Source: Streptomyces sp. TG1A-60
GTDB lineage: Bacteria; Actinomycetota; Actinomycetes; Streptomycetales; Streptomycetaceae
DNA length: 64,000 bases
Direction of reading: 5' to 3'
Assembly: GCF_037201975.1 (NCBI RefSeq)
Contig: NZ_CP147520.1
Location: 5,456,001 to 5,520,000 of the forward strand
This document shows, in pieces, positions 35,591 to 46,139 of this stretch (the first letter of the stretch is position 1; the number at the start of each line of letters is the position of its first letter). Made by a program: the position numbers and the translations under genes. The notes under the pieces are model-generated. The model searched no databases. It was not told the DNA's origin and saw only the letters and a list, made by a program, of their open reading frames with translations.

Positions 35591-35621
35591 AAAAACCCTC
35601 CGCGACTGATCTCGCGAAGGG
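35591..35621 (-). terminator. Rho-independent terminator of tRNA-Arg
   Basis: On the minus strand a 10-base stem (35612-35621 with 35596-35605, one mismatch) with a 6-base loop is followed by five T residues (35591-35595). It lies 31 bases downstream of the tRNA 3' end, the right place to end its transcript. Confidence 0.8.
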
Positions 35622-35652
35622 CTAAAGAGCGGCTCTGACCTGCAAAAATGTG

Positions 35653-35725
35653 CGCCCCCGGCAGGACTCGAACCTGCGGCCAAGCGCTTAGAAGGCGCCT
35701 GCTCTATCCACTGAGCTACGGGGGC
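35653..35725 (-). tRNA. tRNA-Arg (anticodon UCU)
   Basis: A 73-base cloverleaf on the minus strand. The acceptor stem is GCCCCCG/CGGGGGC, the D-arm begins TAGCTCAGTGGATAGAGC, the anticodon stem GGCGC/GCGCT holds the loop CTTCTAA with anticodon TCT, and the T-arm contains GGTTCGAGTCC. CCA is not encoded. The codon AGA is rare in Streptomyces. The 3' end faces the accessory island, the usual orientation for an integration target. Confidence 0.95.
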
Positions 35726-36035
35726 CGGTTGTGGTGGCATCTGCCGTGGTGCCCGGGTGTGGGCTGATCCGTGACGTTGCCGGGGACAAGGATAGGGCTC
35801 CCGGGTCCTTGTCCCTGTTGCTTCGCCTCCGTGGCTCAATGTGGAGGTTCAGTGAAGCGGTCCCGATAATCGCAGGCAGGTACGAATCGTGCACCACTTT
35901 TGGCGTCCCGGGCATCGGGTGTTGTGCACTCGTTATGCCTGCGCCCCTCTCATCCCCTCCGCCCCGAGTGTCCTGTCGGCGCGCAGGCGTACTTATATGC
36001 TTCAGAAAGTCCACAAAGTTGGGCATTCTTCGCAT
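35726..36035. other. Region between tRNA-Arg and the dynamin operon
   Basis: About 310 bases containing the promoter of the leftward tRNA gene and of the rightward dynamin-like operon. In-frame sequence extends upstream of the chosen dynA start to 35889 but has no protein-like character. An ATG at 35997 is an alternative start for dynA. Confidence 0.4.
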
Positions 36036-37658
36036 GTGGTGACCTTGGACGTACGGCCTCAGCTGCTCGACGCGCTCTCCGCCCTGCGCGACCGTGTCGC
36101 CGCCGCGCGCTTCCCGCTGCCCCTGGCAGGAGCCCCGCGCGCGCGTGCCAACCGCGACGAACTGCTCGCGCAACTCGACGATTACTTGGTGCCCCGGTTG
36201 CGGCAACCCGAAGCGCCGTTGCTCGCGGTGGTCGGGGGATCGACCGGAGCCGGTAAGTCCACTCTCGTCAACTCCCTGGTGGGGCGGAAGGTCAGCGAGG
36301 CCGGCGTACTGCGGCCGACGACCCGCACGCCCGTTCTGGTCTGCCATCCTGAAGACCATCACTGGTTCAGTGGCATGCGCGTCCTGCCCAACCTCACTCG
36401 CGCGTGGCTGCCTCCACAGGAGCCAGACCAGGACCCGTGCGACGCGCCGTTTCCGCCGGGCGGGGACGGCGGCGACCGCGTACTGCGCATCGAGACCGCC
36501 GAGAGCCTTCCGCCCGGTCTCGCCCTCCTCGACGCGCCCGACATCGACTCCCTGGTCGCCGACAACCGCGTGCTCGCCGCCGAACTCGTCTGCGCCGCCG
36601 ACATCTGGGTGATGGTGACCACGGCGGCCCGCTACGCCGACGCCGTGCCATGGCATCTGCTGCGGACCGCCAAGGAGAACCGGGCCACCCTGGTCACGGT
36701 GCTCGACCGGGTCCCCCACCAGGTGGTGTCCGAGGTCTCCCGGCAGTACGGGGCGCTGCTGACCAAGGCCGGGCTCGGCGACGTGCCCCGGTTCACCGTG
36801 CCCGAACTGCCCGAGTCCGCCTGGGGCGGCGGGCTGTTGCCGACCACCGCCGTCGCACCCCTGCGCACCTGGCTCATCCAGCAGGTGACCGATCCGGCGG
36901 CCCGGCATCAGGCCATGGCCCGCACCGCCCACGGCGTTCTCGACTCGTTGAAGTCCCGGATGCCCGAACTGGCCAGCGCGGCGGCCCAGCAGTACTCCGC
37001 CGCACTCCGGCTCACCGCGGCCGTCGACGCGGCGTACGACAGCGAGCACGCGCGCGTGAAGAGGCGTCTGCAGTCAGGGGCCGTGCTCGCGGGCGACGCG
37101 CTCAAGCGGTGGCGCAGCTATCCGCTCGACTGCACTGCCGGTGAACTGCTCGACGCCCTCGTCGAAAGCCTCGGCACCCTGCTGCTGTGCGCCGTCACCG
37201 CCGCCGACGAGCGGATCGGTGAGGCCTGGCGCCGCGAACCGGCCTCCGTGGCCTCCGGACTGGCGGAACGCAACGTGACACGGGAGAGCGTCGAACACCG
37301 GATCGGGATGACCGTACGGCGCTGGCGGCGCGTCCTTGAGGAGTACGCCGAGGAGGAGATGCTCGTCCTCGACCGGAGCGTCGCGCCGGACGCCGAGGTC
37401 GTGGCCGCCCTCGTCGCCACCGCCCTGCTGGGCGGTCACCGGGCCCGGTCCGCTGGGGAGGGGCTCGCCGAACGAATCGGGGCACACGGCGCGCTGCGGC
37501 TGCGCGACCGCGGTGGACGGCTCCTCACCGAATACCTCGACCGCGCACTCGACACCGAGCGCGACCGCCGCCTCGCACCGCTCGACGCCCTCGACGTCCA
37601 CCCCGAGCCACAGGCCGAACTCATCGCCGCCCTGTCGGTACTGCAGAAGGAGAGGTGA
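36036..37658 (+). CDS. dynA: Dynamin-like GTPase, DynA type
   Basis: A protein of about 540 residues with a GTPase domain at the N-terminus: P-loop [19 protein letters not shown], switch region [11 protein letters not shown], and [11 protein letters not shown] as the DxxG region. A long helical part follows, with no clear membrane segment. The pair of such proteins in one operon, the second with membrane helices, matches dynA-dynB of Streptomyces, whose products stabilise FtsZ rings during sporulation septation. GTG 36036 gives the N-terminus [14 protein letters not shown]; the exact start is not fixed by a strong ribosome site. The stop overlaps the next gene as GTGA. Confidence 0.75.
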   Translation: MVTLDVRPQLLDALSALRDRVAAARFPLPLAGAPRARANRDELLAQLDDYLVPRLRQPEAPLLAVVGGSTGAGKSTLVNSLVGRKVSEAGVLRPTTRTPVLVCHPEDHHWFSGMRVLPNLTRAWLPPQEPDQDPCDAPFPPGGDGGDRVLRIETAESLPPGLALLDAPDIDSLVADNRVLAAELVCAADIWVMVTTAARYADAVPWHLLRTAKENRATLVTVLDRVPHQVVSEVSRQYGALLTKAGLGDVPRFTVPELPESAWGGGLLPTTAVAPLRTWLIQQVTDPAARHQAMARTAHGVLDSLKSRMPELASAAAQQYSAALRLTAAVDAAYDSEHARVKRRLQSGAVLAGDALKRWRSYPLDCTAGELLDALVESLGTLLLCAVTAADERIGEAWRREPASVASGLAERNVTRESVEHRIGMTVRRWRRVLEEYAEEEMLVLDRSVAPDAEVVAALVATALLGGHRARSAGEGLAERIGAHGALRLRDRGGRLLTEYLDRALDTERDRRLAPLDALDVHPEPQAELIAALSVLQKER

Positions 37659-39796
37659 CCGCCGCTGTGACTGCCGTCACTGACCACGCGGATCAGACCG
37701 GAGACGGCGCCCCCGAGAAGGGCGACGAGGAAAGCGACAAGAACATCGACAAGAACATCGACAAGAACATCGACAAGGCAGTCGAAAGCGCAGCCGAGAG
37801 GGAGGTCGAGAGGACAGTCGACAAGAACGGTGACGACGGTGAGAAGGGCCTTCTTGCAGAGGGCACCTCCGACGACGTGCACTCTGGGGGCCGGGAGAAG
37901 GAGGCCCCGGGGAGCGCTGAGGATCAGTGTCCCGAGGCTGCCGCGAAGCGTGACGAGGCCGAGAGCCGCCTCGAAAGCCGTCCGGGGTGCGAGGAGCGCC
38001 GGACACGCGTAAACGGTGTCCACGCGCGCGTGCCCGACGGCGACAGGGCCTCCGAGGTGGGCCCGTCCGGCGACCGTTCCGGTCGTACGGAAGCCGATGA
38101 TCCCTGGGACGACGGGCTCATCGCCCGGCGCGTCACCGCGACGACCGCCGCCGAGCGGGTCCCGCTGGTGGAGACCAGGGTTCCGGTCGTGCAGCCGGTC
38201 ACCCCGCTCGCGTACGACGGGCCCCTGCGGTCGCGGCTCGACGCGTTGCGGGAGCTGGTGGGTCTGTCCCGTACGCGACTGGACAGCAGGACGCTGGCCG
38301 AGGCGGGGCGCGTCCTGGACGAGGCGGCGGCGCGGCGCAGACTCTCGGGGCACCACACGGTCGTCGCCATCGCGGGCGCCACCGGCAGCGGCAAGTCGAC
38401 GCTGTTCAACGCGCTCGCGGGTGTGGCGATCTCGGAGGCCGGCGTACGCCGGCCCACCACGGCCGCGCCCGTCGCGTGCAGCTGGAGCGACGGCGCGGCG
38501 AGCCTCATCGACCGGCTGGGCATTCCGGGGCGGCTGCGGCGGCGGCCGTTGCAGAGCCCGGAGGCGGAGGCGCAGTTGCGCGGCCTCGTGCTGGTGGACC
38601 TGCCCGACCACGACTCGGCGGCGGTGCAGCACCGGGAGCAGGTCGACCGGATCCTGGCGCTCGTGGACGCGGTCATCTGGGTCGTCGACCCCGAGAAGTA
38701 CGCCGACGCCGTCCTCCACGAGCGCTATCTGCGGCCCATGGCGGGCCACGCGGAGGTCATGCTCGTCGTCCTCAACCAGGTGGACCGGCTGCCCGGGGAG
38801 GCCGCCCACCAGGTGCTCGACGATCTGCGGCGGCTGCTCGACGAGGACGGGATCGCGCTGGGGGAGTACGGCGAACCGGGCGCCAGCGTGCTGGCGCTGT
38901 CCGCACTCACCGGGGACGGGGTGGGGGATCTGCGGGAGGTGCTGGGGCAGTTCGTGGCAGAGCGGGGCGCGCCGGCGCGCCGGGTCCGCGCCGATCTGGA
39001 CGTCGCCGCCGCCCGGTTGTGGCCGGTGTACGCCAATCAGCGGCGCGCGGGGCTCAGCGAGCGGGCGCGGGACGAGTTCGCCGCGCGCCTGGCGGACGCC
39101 GTCGGCGCCACCGCGGCCGGCGAGGCCGCCGAGCGTGCCTGGCTGCGCAACGCCAACCGCGCGTGCGGTACGCCCTGGCTACGGCTGTGGCGGTGGTACC
39201 AGGGCTGGAGCGAGTCCCCGACCGGGCGGCTCGACCTGGCGGCGCCCGTGGACGAGGAGGCCACCGCGCGGCAGCGCGTCGAACACGCCGTACGCACCCT
39301 GTCCGAGCGCGCCGCGACGGGGCTGCCCGCGCCCTGGGCCCAGGCGGTGCGCGAGGCGGCCGTACGGGGGGCACAGGGGTTGCCCGAGGCGCTGGACGAA
39401 CTGGCGGCGCGCGCCGGTGCGCCCACGGGACGGCCACCACGGCCCGGCTGGTGGCCCGCCGCGGTGCTCGCGCAGGCGTCCATGACCATCCTGCAGGTGC
39501 TCGGCGGGCTGTGGCTGCTGGGGCAGATCATCGGCTTCATGGCACCGAACCTCGGGGTGCCGGTGCTGCTGATGGTGATCGGCATCGTCGGCGGCCCGGC
39601 CGTCGAGTGGAGCTGCCGACTGGCGGCACGCGGTCCCGCGAGACGGTACGGCTACGAGGCGGAGCGTCGGCTGCGGGAGGCAGCCGCCGGGTGCGGCCGG
39701 GCGAGGGTGCTGGATCCGGTGGTGGCCGAGTTGCTGCGGTACCGGGAGGTGCGGGAGCAGTACGGGCGGGTGTTGGGGGCGGCGCCGGTGGGGTGA
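37655..39796 (+). CDS. dynB: Dynamin-like GTPase with membrane segment, DynB type
   Basis: A 713-residue protein. Residues 1 to about 180 are acidic and low-complexity, including a DKNI repeat. The GTPase domain has the P-loop [37 protein letters not shown] and the specificity motif LNQVDRLPG. Near the C-terminus are two hydrophobic helices ([20 protein letters not shown] and [13 protein letters not shown]), so it is a membrane dynamin. The GTG start overlaps the dynA stop. In Streptomyces the two act together at sporulation septa. The symbol is given from this architecture and order, and ssbB next door supports it. Confidence 0.75.
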   Translation: MTAAVTAVTDHADQTGDGAPEKGDEESDKNIDKNIDKNIDKAVESAAEREVERTVDKNGDDGEKGLLAEGTSDDVHSGGREKEAPGSAEDQCPEAAAKRDEAESRLESRPGCEERRTRVNGVHARVPDGDRASEVGPSGDRSGRTEADDPWDDGLIARRVTATTAAERVPLVETRVPVVQPVTPLAYDGPLRSRLDALRELVGLSRTRLDSRTLAEAGRVLDEAAARRRLSGHHTVVAIAGATGSGKSTLFNALAGVAISEAGVRRPTTAAPVACSWSDGAASLIDRLGIPGRLRRRPLQSPEAEAQLRGLVLVDLPDHDSAAVQHREQVDRILALVDAVIWVVDPEKYADAVLHERYLRPMAGHAEVMLVVLNQVDRLPGEAAHQVLDDLRRLLDEDGIALGEYGEPGASVLALSALTGDGVGDLREVLGQFVAERGAPARRVRADLDVAAARLWPVYANQRRAGLSERARDEFAARLADAVGATAAGEAAERAWLRNANRACGTPWLRLWRWYQGWSESPTGRLDLAAPVDEEATARQRVEHAVRTLSERAATGLPAPWAQAVREAAVRGAQGLPEALDELAARAGAPTGRPPRPGWWPAAVLAQASMTILQVLGGLWLLGQIIGFMAPNLGVPVLLMVIGIVGGPAVEWSCRLAARGPARRYGYEAERRLREAAAGCGRARVLDPVVAELLRYREVREQYGRVLGAAPVG
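37736..37777 (+). repeat. 12-base tandem repeat (DKNI) in dynB
   Basis: Three and a half copies of GACAAGAACATC lie in the low-complexity N-terminus of the second dynamin gene, encoding DKNI repeats. Copy-number change keeps the frame. Confidence 0.9.
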
Positions 39797-40070
39797 GGGC
39801 GGCTCCCGCAGGAACAGTTCACCCCGTCGGGTGACGGAGTTTTCCACAACCGGCGGGTAGCACACAGGGCTCAGCGGGCTCGGCCCGACGGCGGCAGTCT
39901 GAACACGCGGCGATCACAGCGCACCGGCCCCCACCGCACCACCTCGCACGGTGGGGCGTGGAGGGGCTGGTGCGATCACCGCGACAGACGCAGCAGCCGT
40001 ACGGGACGGGCCTGTACGCGTGTCCGGTCGGCACCGGTGTCGGTGCCGGCGTGAAGGAGGGGTTCGCGAG

Positions 40071-40544
40071 ATGAACGAGACGATGGTGTGCGTGGTGGGG
40101 AACGTGGCGACGCAGCCGGTCTGCCGGGAGTTGTCATCGGGTTCGTCGGTCCGGTTCCGGCTGGCGGTGACCTCGCGGTACTGGGACCGGGAGAAGAGCG
40201 AGTGGACCGACGGCCACACCAACTTCTTCACGGTGTGGGCGAGGCGCACCCTCGCCGCGAATGTGGCGTCGTCCGTGTCGCTGGGCGATCCGGTCGTGGT
40301 GCAGGGGCGGTTGAAGGTCCGCACCGAACAGCGGGACGGGCAGAGCTGGGCCTCGGCGGACGTCGACGCGGTGGCGATCGGCCATGACCTGGCGCGGGGC
40401 ACCTCGGCGTTCCGTCGGCCGCCCAGGGGAGAGACGGCGGTGGCCGCCCAGGCGCAGCCGGAGCCCAGCTGGGAGACACCGCCACCCGGTGGCCCGCTCG
40501 ACATGGCTGCCGAACTGCGGCCGGAGCCCGCCGGTGTGACGTGA
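40071..40544 (+). CDS. ssbB: Single-stranded DNA-binding protein, SsbB type
   Basis: A 157-residue SSB with an OB fold: MVCVVGNVATQPVCRELSSG, RFRLAVTSRYWD, THTNFFTVWARR-like strand (GHTNFFTVWARR), and DPVVVQGRLKVR. The length matches SsbB of S. coelicolor (156 residues), which is needed for chromosome segregation in sporulation, rather than the longer essential SsbA. The C-terminus lacks the acidic DDDxPF tip of SsbA. ATG 40071 has AAGGAGG upstream. It lies downstream of the dynamin pair, separated by 274 bases. Confidence 0.85.
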   Translation: MNETMVCVVGNVATQPVCRELSSGSSVRFRLAVTSRYWDREKSEWTDGHTNFFTVWARRTLAANVASSVSLGDPVVVQGRLKVRTEQRDGQSWASADVDAVAIGHDLARGTSAFRRPPRGETAVAAQAQPEPSWETPPPGGPLDMAAELRPEPAGVT

Positions 40545-40553
40545 CATCACCCG

Positions 40554-40607
40554 CTTCACAAGGGTCGTTCGGCCGAACTGCCGCTTATCAGCGAAGGTGT
40601 TGTGAAG
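40554..40607 (+). terminator. Structured region after ssbB
   Basis: CTTCACAA (40554-40561) and TTGTGAAG (40600-40607) are perfect 8-base arms, enclosing the palindrome GTTCGGCCGAAC. The region begins ten bases after the ssbB stop and could end its transcript. Confidence 0.4.
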
Positions 40608-40821
40608 AGTCGGCGTGCGCACCTCATGGATTTGTCGATAAGTGCTGTTCGCGAGCTGTGTGAGCGATAACGATTCCGATTCGGATCGGTTGTCCGACGA
40701 TACGACTGGGAAGTGTGGTGCGCCGTATCCCTAGGATGCCGGGCATAGCTCACGGGGCTTCTGATTCTGCTGGTGGGACCACACCCCCCACGTCAAGGGG
40801 TCCTGCTCGAAGGGAAATTCT

Positions 40822-42243
40822 GTGGTTTCTTCGTTCTCGGCGTCGATCGCCACGTGGTCCGCGCGCAGGCGAGGGGCAGCCCGCGTTGCCGCCGTGTCAC
40901 TCGCCTCCGGACTCGCCGTCGCGGGTGCGTTCGTCACCGCGGGCCCGGCCGCCGCCGACGAGACGGCGCCGAGCTCGGGCGGAGCGACCGCGACCATGGA
41001 CGGCCTCAAGACGTACGGGGCGGCCGTGCTCCGCACCGACGGCCAGGAACAGCAGCTCACCGCAGGTCTGTTCGAGATGTTCGTCGACGGCGGCGGCACC
41101 CTGCAGACCTACTGCGTGGATGTCCAGAACCCGACGCAGAAGGACGCCAAGTACCAGGAGACCCCCTGGAGCGGCACCTCGCTGGGCGCCAACGAGGAGG
41201 CCGGCAGGATCCGCTGGATCCTGCAGAACTCCTACCCGCAGGTGAACGACCTCGCGGCGCTGGCCGCCAAGGCCGGTGCCAAGGGCCTCACCGAGCAGGA
41301 CGCGGCGGCGGGTACGCAGGTGGCGATCTGGCGATACTCGGACGGGGCCGATGTGACGGCCCTGGACCCGGAGGCCGAGATGCTCGCGGACTACCTGGAG
41401 AAGAGCGCGCGGAGCCTGGCGGAGCCGGCCGCCTCGCTGACCCTCGACCCGTCGGCGGTCTCCGGCCGGGCGGGCGAGCGGCTCGGACCGGTCACGGTGC
41501 ACACCAACGCGGACGGCGTGACGCTGACGCCGCCCTCGGAGGCGACGGCGGCCGGTGTGAAGGTCGTCGACGCGGACGGCGAGGCCGTCATCTCCGCCGG
41601 TGACGGCAGCGAGCTGTACTTCGAGGTGCCTGAGGACACCGCGGACGGATCGGCCGAGCTGACCGTGCAGGCCTCGACCACCGTGCCGGTCGGCCGGGCC
41701 TTCGCCTCCGACACCCGCAGCCAGACCCAGATCCTCGCGGGCTCCAGCGCCTCCACGGTCTCCGCGACCGCGACCGCGAACTGGGCCGAGAAGGGTGCGA
41801 TACCCGCACTGTCCGCCGAGAAGAACTGCGCCGAGGGCGGCCTGGACGTCACGGCGGCCAACCAGGGCGACGAGCCCTTCACCTTCGAGCTGATGGGGAT
41901 CAGCTACACCATCGACGCGGGCGAGACCCGCACGGTGACGATCCCGCTGCAGGAGGACCAGGCGTACGACTTCACGATCAAGGGGCCGAACGGCTTCGCG
42001 AAGCGCTTCCGCGGCGTGCTCGACTGCCGGACGGAGACCGAGGCCGGTGCGAGCGGCGACTCGGTCCAGACGCTGAGCGAGCCGAGCCCTGCGACGGTGG
42101 GTGGCAACGCCGTCGCCGACTCCGGCGCGGACCTCGCCGAGACCGGCAGCTCCGGCGCCACCCCGGTGATCGGGGGCATCGCCATCGGCCTGGTCGTGAT
42201 CGGTGGCACGGCGATGATCATCCTCCGCAAGCGGAACCCGTGA
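40822..42243 (+). CDS. Cys-Gln thioester surface protein with LAETG sortase signal
   Basis: A 473-residue secreted, wall-anchored protein. It has a long Sec/Tat-like signal (ending AGPAAADE), then a thioester (TIE) domain with the Cys in TYCVDVQNP and the Gln in GTQVAIWRYSDG, which can form an internal thioester that reacts with a target surface. An Ig-like middle region follows (TLDPSAVSGRAGERLGPVTV). The C-terminus LAETG, a hydrophobic helix and RKRNP form a class E sortase signal. GTG 40822 has AAGGGAAA upstream. No sortase gene is nearby. Confidence 0.9.
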   Translation: MVSSFSASIATWSARRRGAARVAAVSLASGLAVAGAFVTAGPAAADETAPSSGGATATMDGLKTYGAAVLRTDGQEQQLTAGLFEMFVDGGGTLQTYCVDVQNPTQKDAKYQETPWSGTSLGANEEAGRIRWILQNSYPQVNDLAALAAKAGAKGLTEQDAAAGTQVAIWRYSDGADVTALDPEAEMLADYLEKSARSLAEPAASLTLDPSAVSGRAGERLGPVTVHTNADGVTLTPPSEATAAGVKVVDADGEAVISAGDGSELYFEVPEDTADGSAELTVQASTTVPVGRAFASDTRSQTQILAGSSASTVSATATANWAEKGAIPALSAEKNCAEGGLDVTAANQGDEPFTFELMGISYTIDAGETRTVTIPLQEDQAYDFTIKGPNGFAKRFRGVLDCRTETEAGASGDSVQTLSEPSPATVGGNAVADSGADLAETGSSGATPVIGGIAIGLVVIGGTAMIILRKRNP

Positions 42244-42481
42244 AGAGGGAACCGCCGATATCCGCGTTGTGGGCTGTGAGAGAAAGAGCTCCTTGGTAAC
42301 TCAACAGTGAGTGACCGTGCGGTGACACGCGCGTGCGAGCGGCCCCGGTACGCCTTCAAGGCGCCGGGGTCGTGTCGCTCGTCCGAGGGGGTTCGCCAGC
42401 CGGTTTCCGTCGAGGGCTGGCCGTGCGGCAAGATGGGTGGTACTGCCCACTGCCAGATTTCAAGTTGCCGGACGGTTTCTC

Positions 42482-44146
<1,665 letters not shown>

Positions 44147-44148
44147 TC

Positions 44149-44559
44149 TTGCGGCACATCTACCGCTGCCCACTGCGCTGGGCGGACATGGACGCGTACG
44201 GCCACGTCAACAACGTGGTCTTCCTCCGCTACCTGGAGGAAGCCCGTATCGACTTCCTGTTCCGCCCGGAGAAGGACTTCAAGCAGGGCTCCGTGGTGGC
44301 ACGCCATGAGATCGACTACAAGCGCCAGCTGGTGCACCGGCACAAGCCGGTGGACATCGAGCTGTGGGTCACGGAGATAAGAGCGGCGTCGTTCACGATC
44401 ACCTACGAGGTCAAGGACCCGGACCAGGTCTATGTCCGGGCCTCGACGGTGATAGTGCCGTTCGACTTCGCGACGCAGCGGCCCCGCCGGATCACCTCCG
44501 AGGAACGTGAGTTCCTGGAGGAGTACAGGGATGAAGAGGAGGAGGCCGTCGCCGCATGA
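44149..44559 (+). CDS. 4-hydroxybenzoyl-CoA thioesterase-like (hotdog) protein
   Basis: A 136-residue single hotdog domain. The start RHIYRCPLRWADMDAYGHVN contains the catalytic Asp of the 4HBT subgroup, followed by NVVFLRYLEEARIDFL. It likely hydrolyses acyl-CoA esters. TTG 44149 is chosen because it keeps the first strand; it lies two bases after ettA. The stop overlaps the next gene as ATGA, so the three genes form one operon. Confidence 0.85.
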   Translation: MRHIYRCPLRWADMDAYGHVNNVVFLRYLEEARIDFLFRPEKDFKQGSVVARHEIDYKRQLVHRHKPVDIELWVTEIRAASFTITYEVKDPDQVYVRASTVIVPFDFATQRPRRITSEEREFLEEYRDEEEEAVAA

Positions 44560-45248
44560 CGGTGCTCCACCTCGCCGACGAGGGGGAGGCGGCGGATCTC
44601 GCGGCCTTCCTCTCACGGTTGCTCCACTACGACCGTGGGGCCGCGGTCCGCCTCCAGGCGGTCGGCACCGCTCTGGCCGTCTTCGGCCGGCCACCGTCCT
44701 TCGAGGTCCTGGCGATCCGCGCGGTGCGCCTCGCCAAGCCGTACGAGGACGGCTTCCACGTCATGCTCGACGTGACCGTGTCGGCCGGTGAACTCCTGGA
44801 GTACATCGACGAGTCGGCGGCCACGGCCGTCGTTCCGGGGGCGGTGACCGGGCCGCCGTGGGCCGGGGTGCTTCCCCCGCGCGGCGGCTGGCGGTCTGAG
44901 GCTGGGCTGCCTGAGCCGGACGCGTTGCGGGCCATGGTCTCCGCCGCGGTGAGGGAATTCCGGTCCCGGACCGAGGAACTGCCGGCCGAGCGGCGTACAC
45001 GGGCCGAACTCGACCGGATCGGGCGGGAGATCTGGTCCCGGGCGGTCGGGACCACCCGTCTGCCGGTCCGGGCGGTGCACGCGGCCCAGTCACTCGGCTT
45101 CCTCCGTCCCGCGCGGACGGCCGACCCGGTCGGCGAGGCGTCGCTGGGACTGTACTCGTCGGGAGCCTGGCTGCGGTTGCGCACACCGTACGGGGCGATC
45201 GCCGTACGGATGGCGGGACTCGGGGCGCTGGACCTCAGCGTCCGCTGA
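44556..45248 (+). CDS. Conserved hypothetical protein
   Basis: A 230-residue protein with no domain I recognise. The N-terminal half is mixed alpha/beta (RLQAVGTALAVFGRPPSFEV, DGFHVMLDVTVSAGELLEYI). The C-terminal half is helical and Arg rich, ending in a beta segment (GAWLRLRTPYGAIAVRMAGL). There is no signal peptide and no membrane helix. It is coupled to the thioesterase by ATGA overlap. Confidence 0.8.
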   Translation: MTVLHLADEGEAADLAAFLSRLLHYDRGAAVRLQAVGTALAVFGRPPSFEVLAIRAVRLAKPYEDGFHVMLDVTVSAGELLEYIDESAATAVVPGAVTGPPWAGVLPPRGGWRSEAGLPEPDALRAMVSAAVREFRSRTEELPAERRTRAELDRIGREIWSRAVGTTRLPVRAVHAAQSLGFLRPARTADPVGEASLGLYSSGAWLRLRTPYGAIAVRMAGLGALDLSVR

Positions 45249-45608
45249 GGCCGCCCGTTTCGCTGGAGCAGTGGCGGGACGGCGGCCGTGAAGGCGCAGC
45301 CGACGCGGCCCATGACCGTGGTGAGGACCGTCCAGCCGCACTGACCGTTCGCCGCGTCCAGGCCGGCGAGCCTGACGAACATCCAGTGGCTCGCGTCGTT
45401 GCTGTGCGAGCTCGGTCCCCGGGGGAGAGCGCATGTCCGGCGGGCAGGTGCCGTCGATGATCGTGCTGAGCAGACGCTCGGCGAGGCCTTCGCAAGAGCG
45501 ACATCGTCGGGCCTCAAACCGTCAACGCTTCTGCGGGACTGCGGCGCGGTGCTCGGCCTGCGGTGGGTCGGTCGCGGGCGCAGTCGTCCTGGCCCGTGGT
45601 GGATCCGG
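45249..45608. other. Intergenic region with a possible decayed gene
   Basis: There is no intact gene in these 360 bases. On the minus strand one frame contains DASHWMFVRLAGLDAANGQC then GWTVLTTVMGRVGCAFTAAV, and another, slightly upstream, contains LLSTIIDGTCPPDM. Both look more like protein than the surrounding frames, so a frameshifted gene remnant is possible. Confidence 0.3.
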
Positions 45609-46022
45609 TCAGCCCGGGGCATTCACCATCGATGCTGCCGCGTACGTGAGGTAGTTCCACAGGGTGTGCTCGTGTTCCTCGGAGAGGCCGAGCTCGTCGA
45701 CGGCGTCGCGCATGTGCTTCAGCCAGGCGTCGTGGGCCGCGCGGTCGACGGTGAACGGAGCGTGGCGCATACGGAGTCGGGGGTGGCCTCGGTTCTCGCT
45801 GTAGGTGGTGGGGCCGCCCCAGTACTGGATCAGGAACAGCGTGAGCCGGTCCTCGGCCGGGCCCAGGTCCTCCTCGGGGTACATGGGCCGCAGGACCGGG
45901 TCCTCGGCGACACCCTCGTAGAAACGGCGCACGAGGCGCCGGAAGGTCTCCTCGCCGCCGACCTGCTCGTAGAAGGTCTGCTCCTGAAGTGTGCCTCGCC
46001 GAATCTCTTTCACGTCCCCCAT
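45609..46022 (-). CDS. Truncated haemoglobin, group II (GlbO type)
   Basis: A 137-residue 2/2 globin binding haem and O2 or NO. Seen are FYEQVGGEETFRRLVRRFYE (helices A-B), DPVLRPMYPEEDLGPAEDRL, the group II motif FLIQYWGGPTTYSENRGHP with Trp at G8 region, and RMRHAPFTV with the proximal His. The length is normal. The ATG at 46022 begins GDVKEIRRGTLQ. It is a single leftward gene divergent from the methyltransferase at 46140. Confidence 0.88.
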   Translation of the reverse strand: MGDVKEIRRGTLQEQTFYEQVGGEETFRRLVRRFYEGVAEDPVLRPMYPEEDLGPAEDRLTLFLIQYWGGPTTYSENRGHPRLRMRHAPFTVDRAAHDAWLKHMRDAVDELGLSEEHEHTLWNYLTYAAASMVNAPG

Positions 46023-46139
46023 GGTCTCAGACACGGAGACGGAGGACTCAAGGCTTAGGACCACCCACGACCGGGCCGGTGACCGCGCCGGTGTGCCGTG
46101 GTGCTCGCCTCCGGCCGCCTCTCGCCGCACAGTGGAGGT

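Noticed and set aside
35252..35652. Search for an att-site duplication of the tRNA-Arg 3' end
   Set aside because: No second copy of the T-arm/acceptor sequence was found in the island or in this gap.
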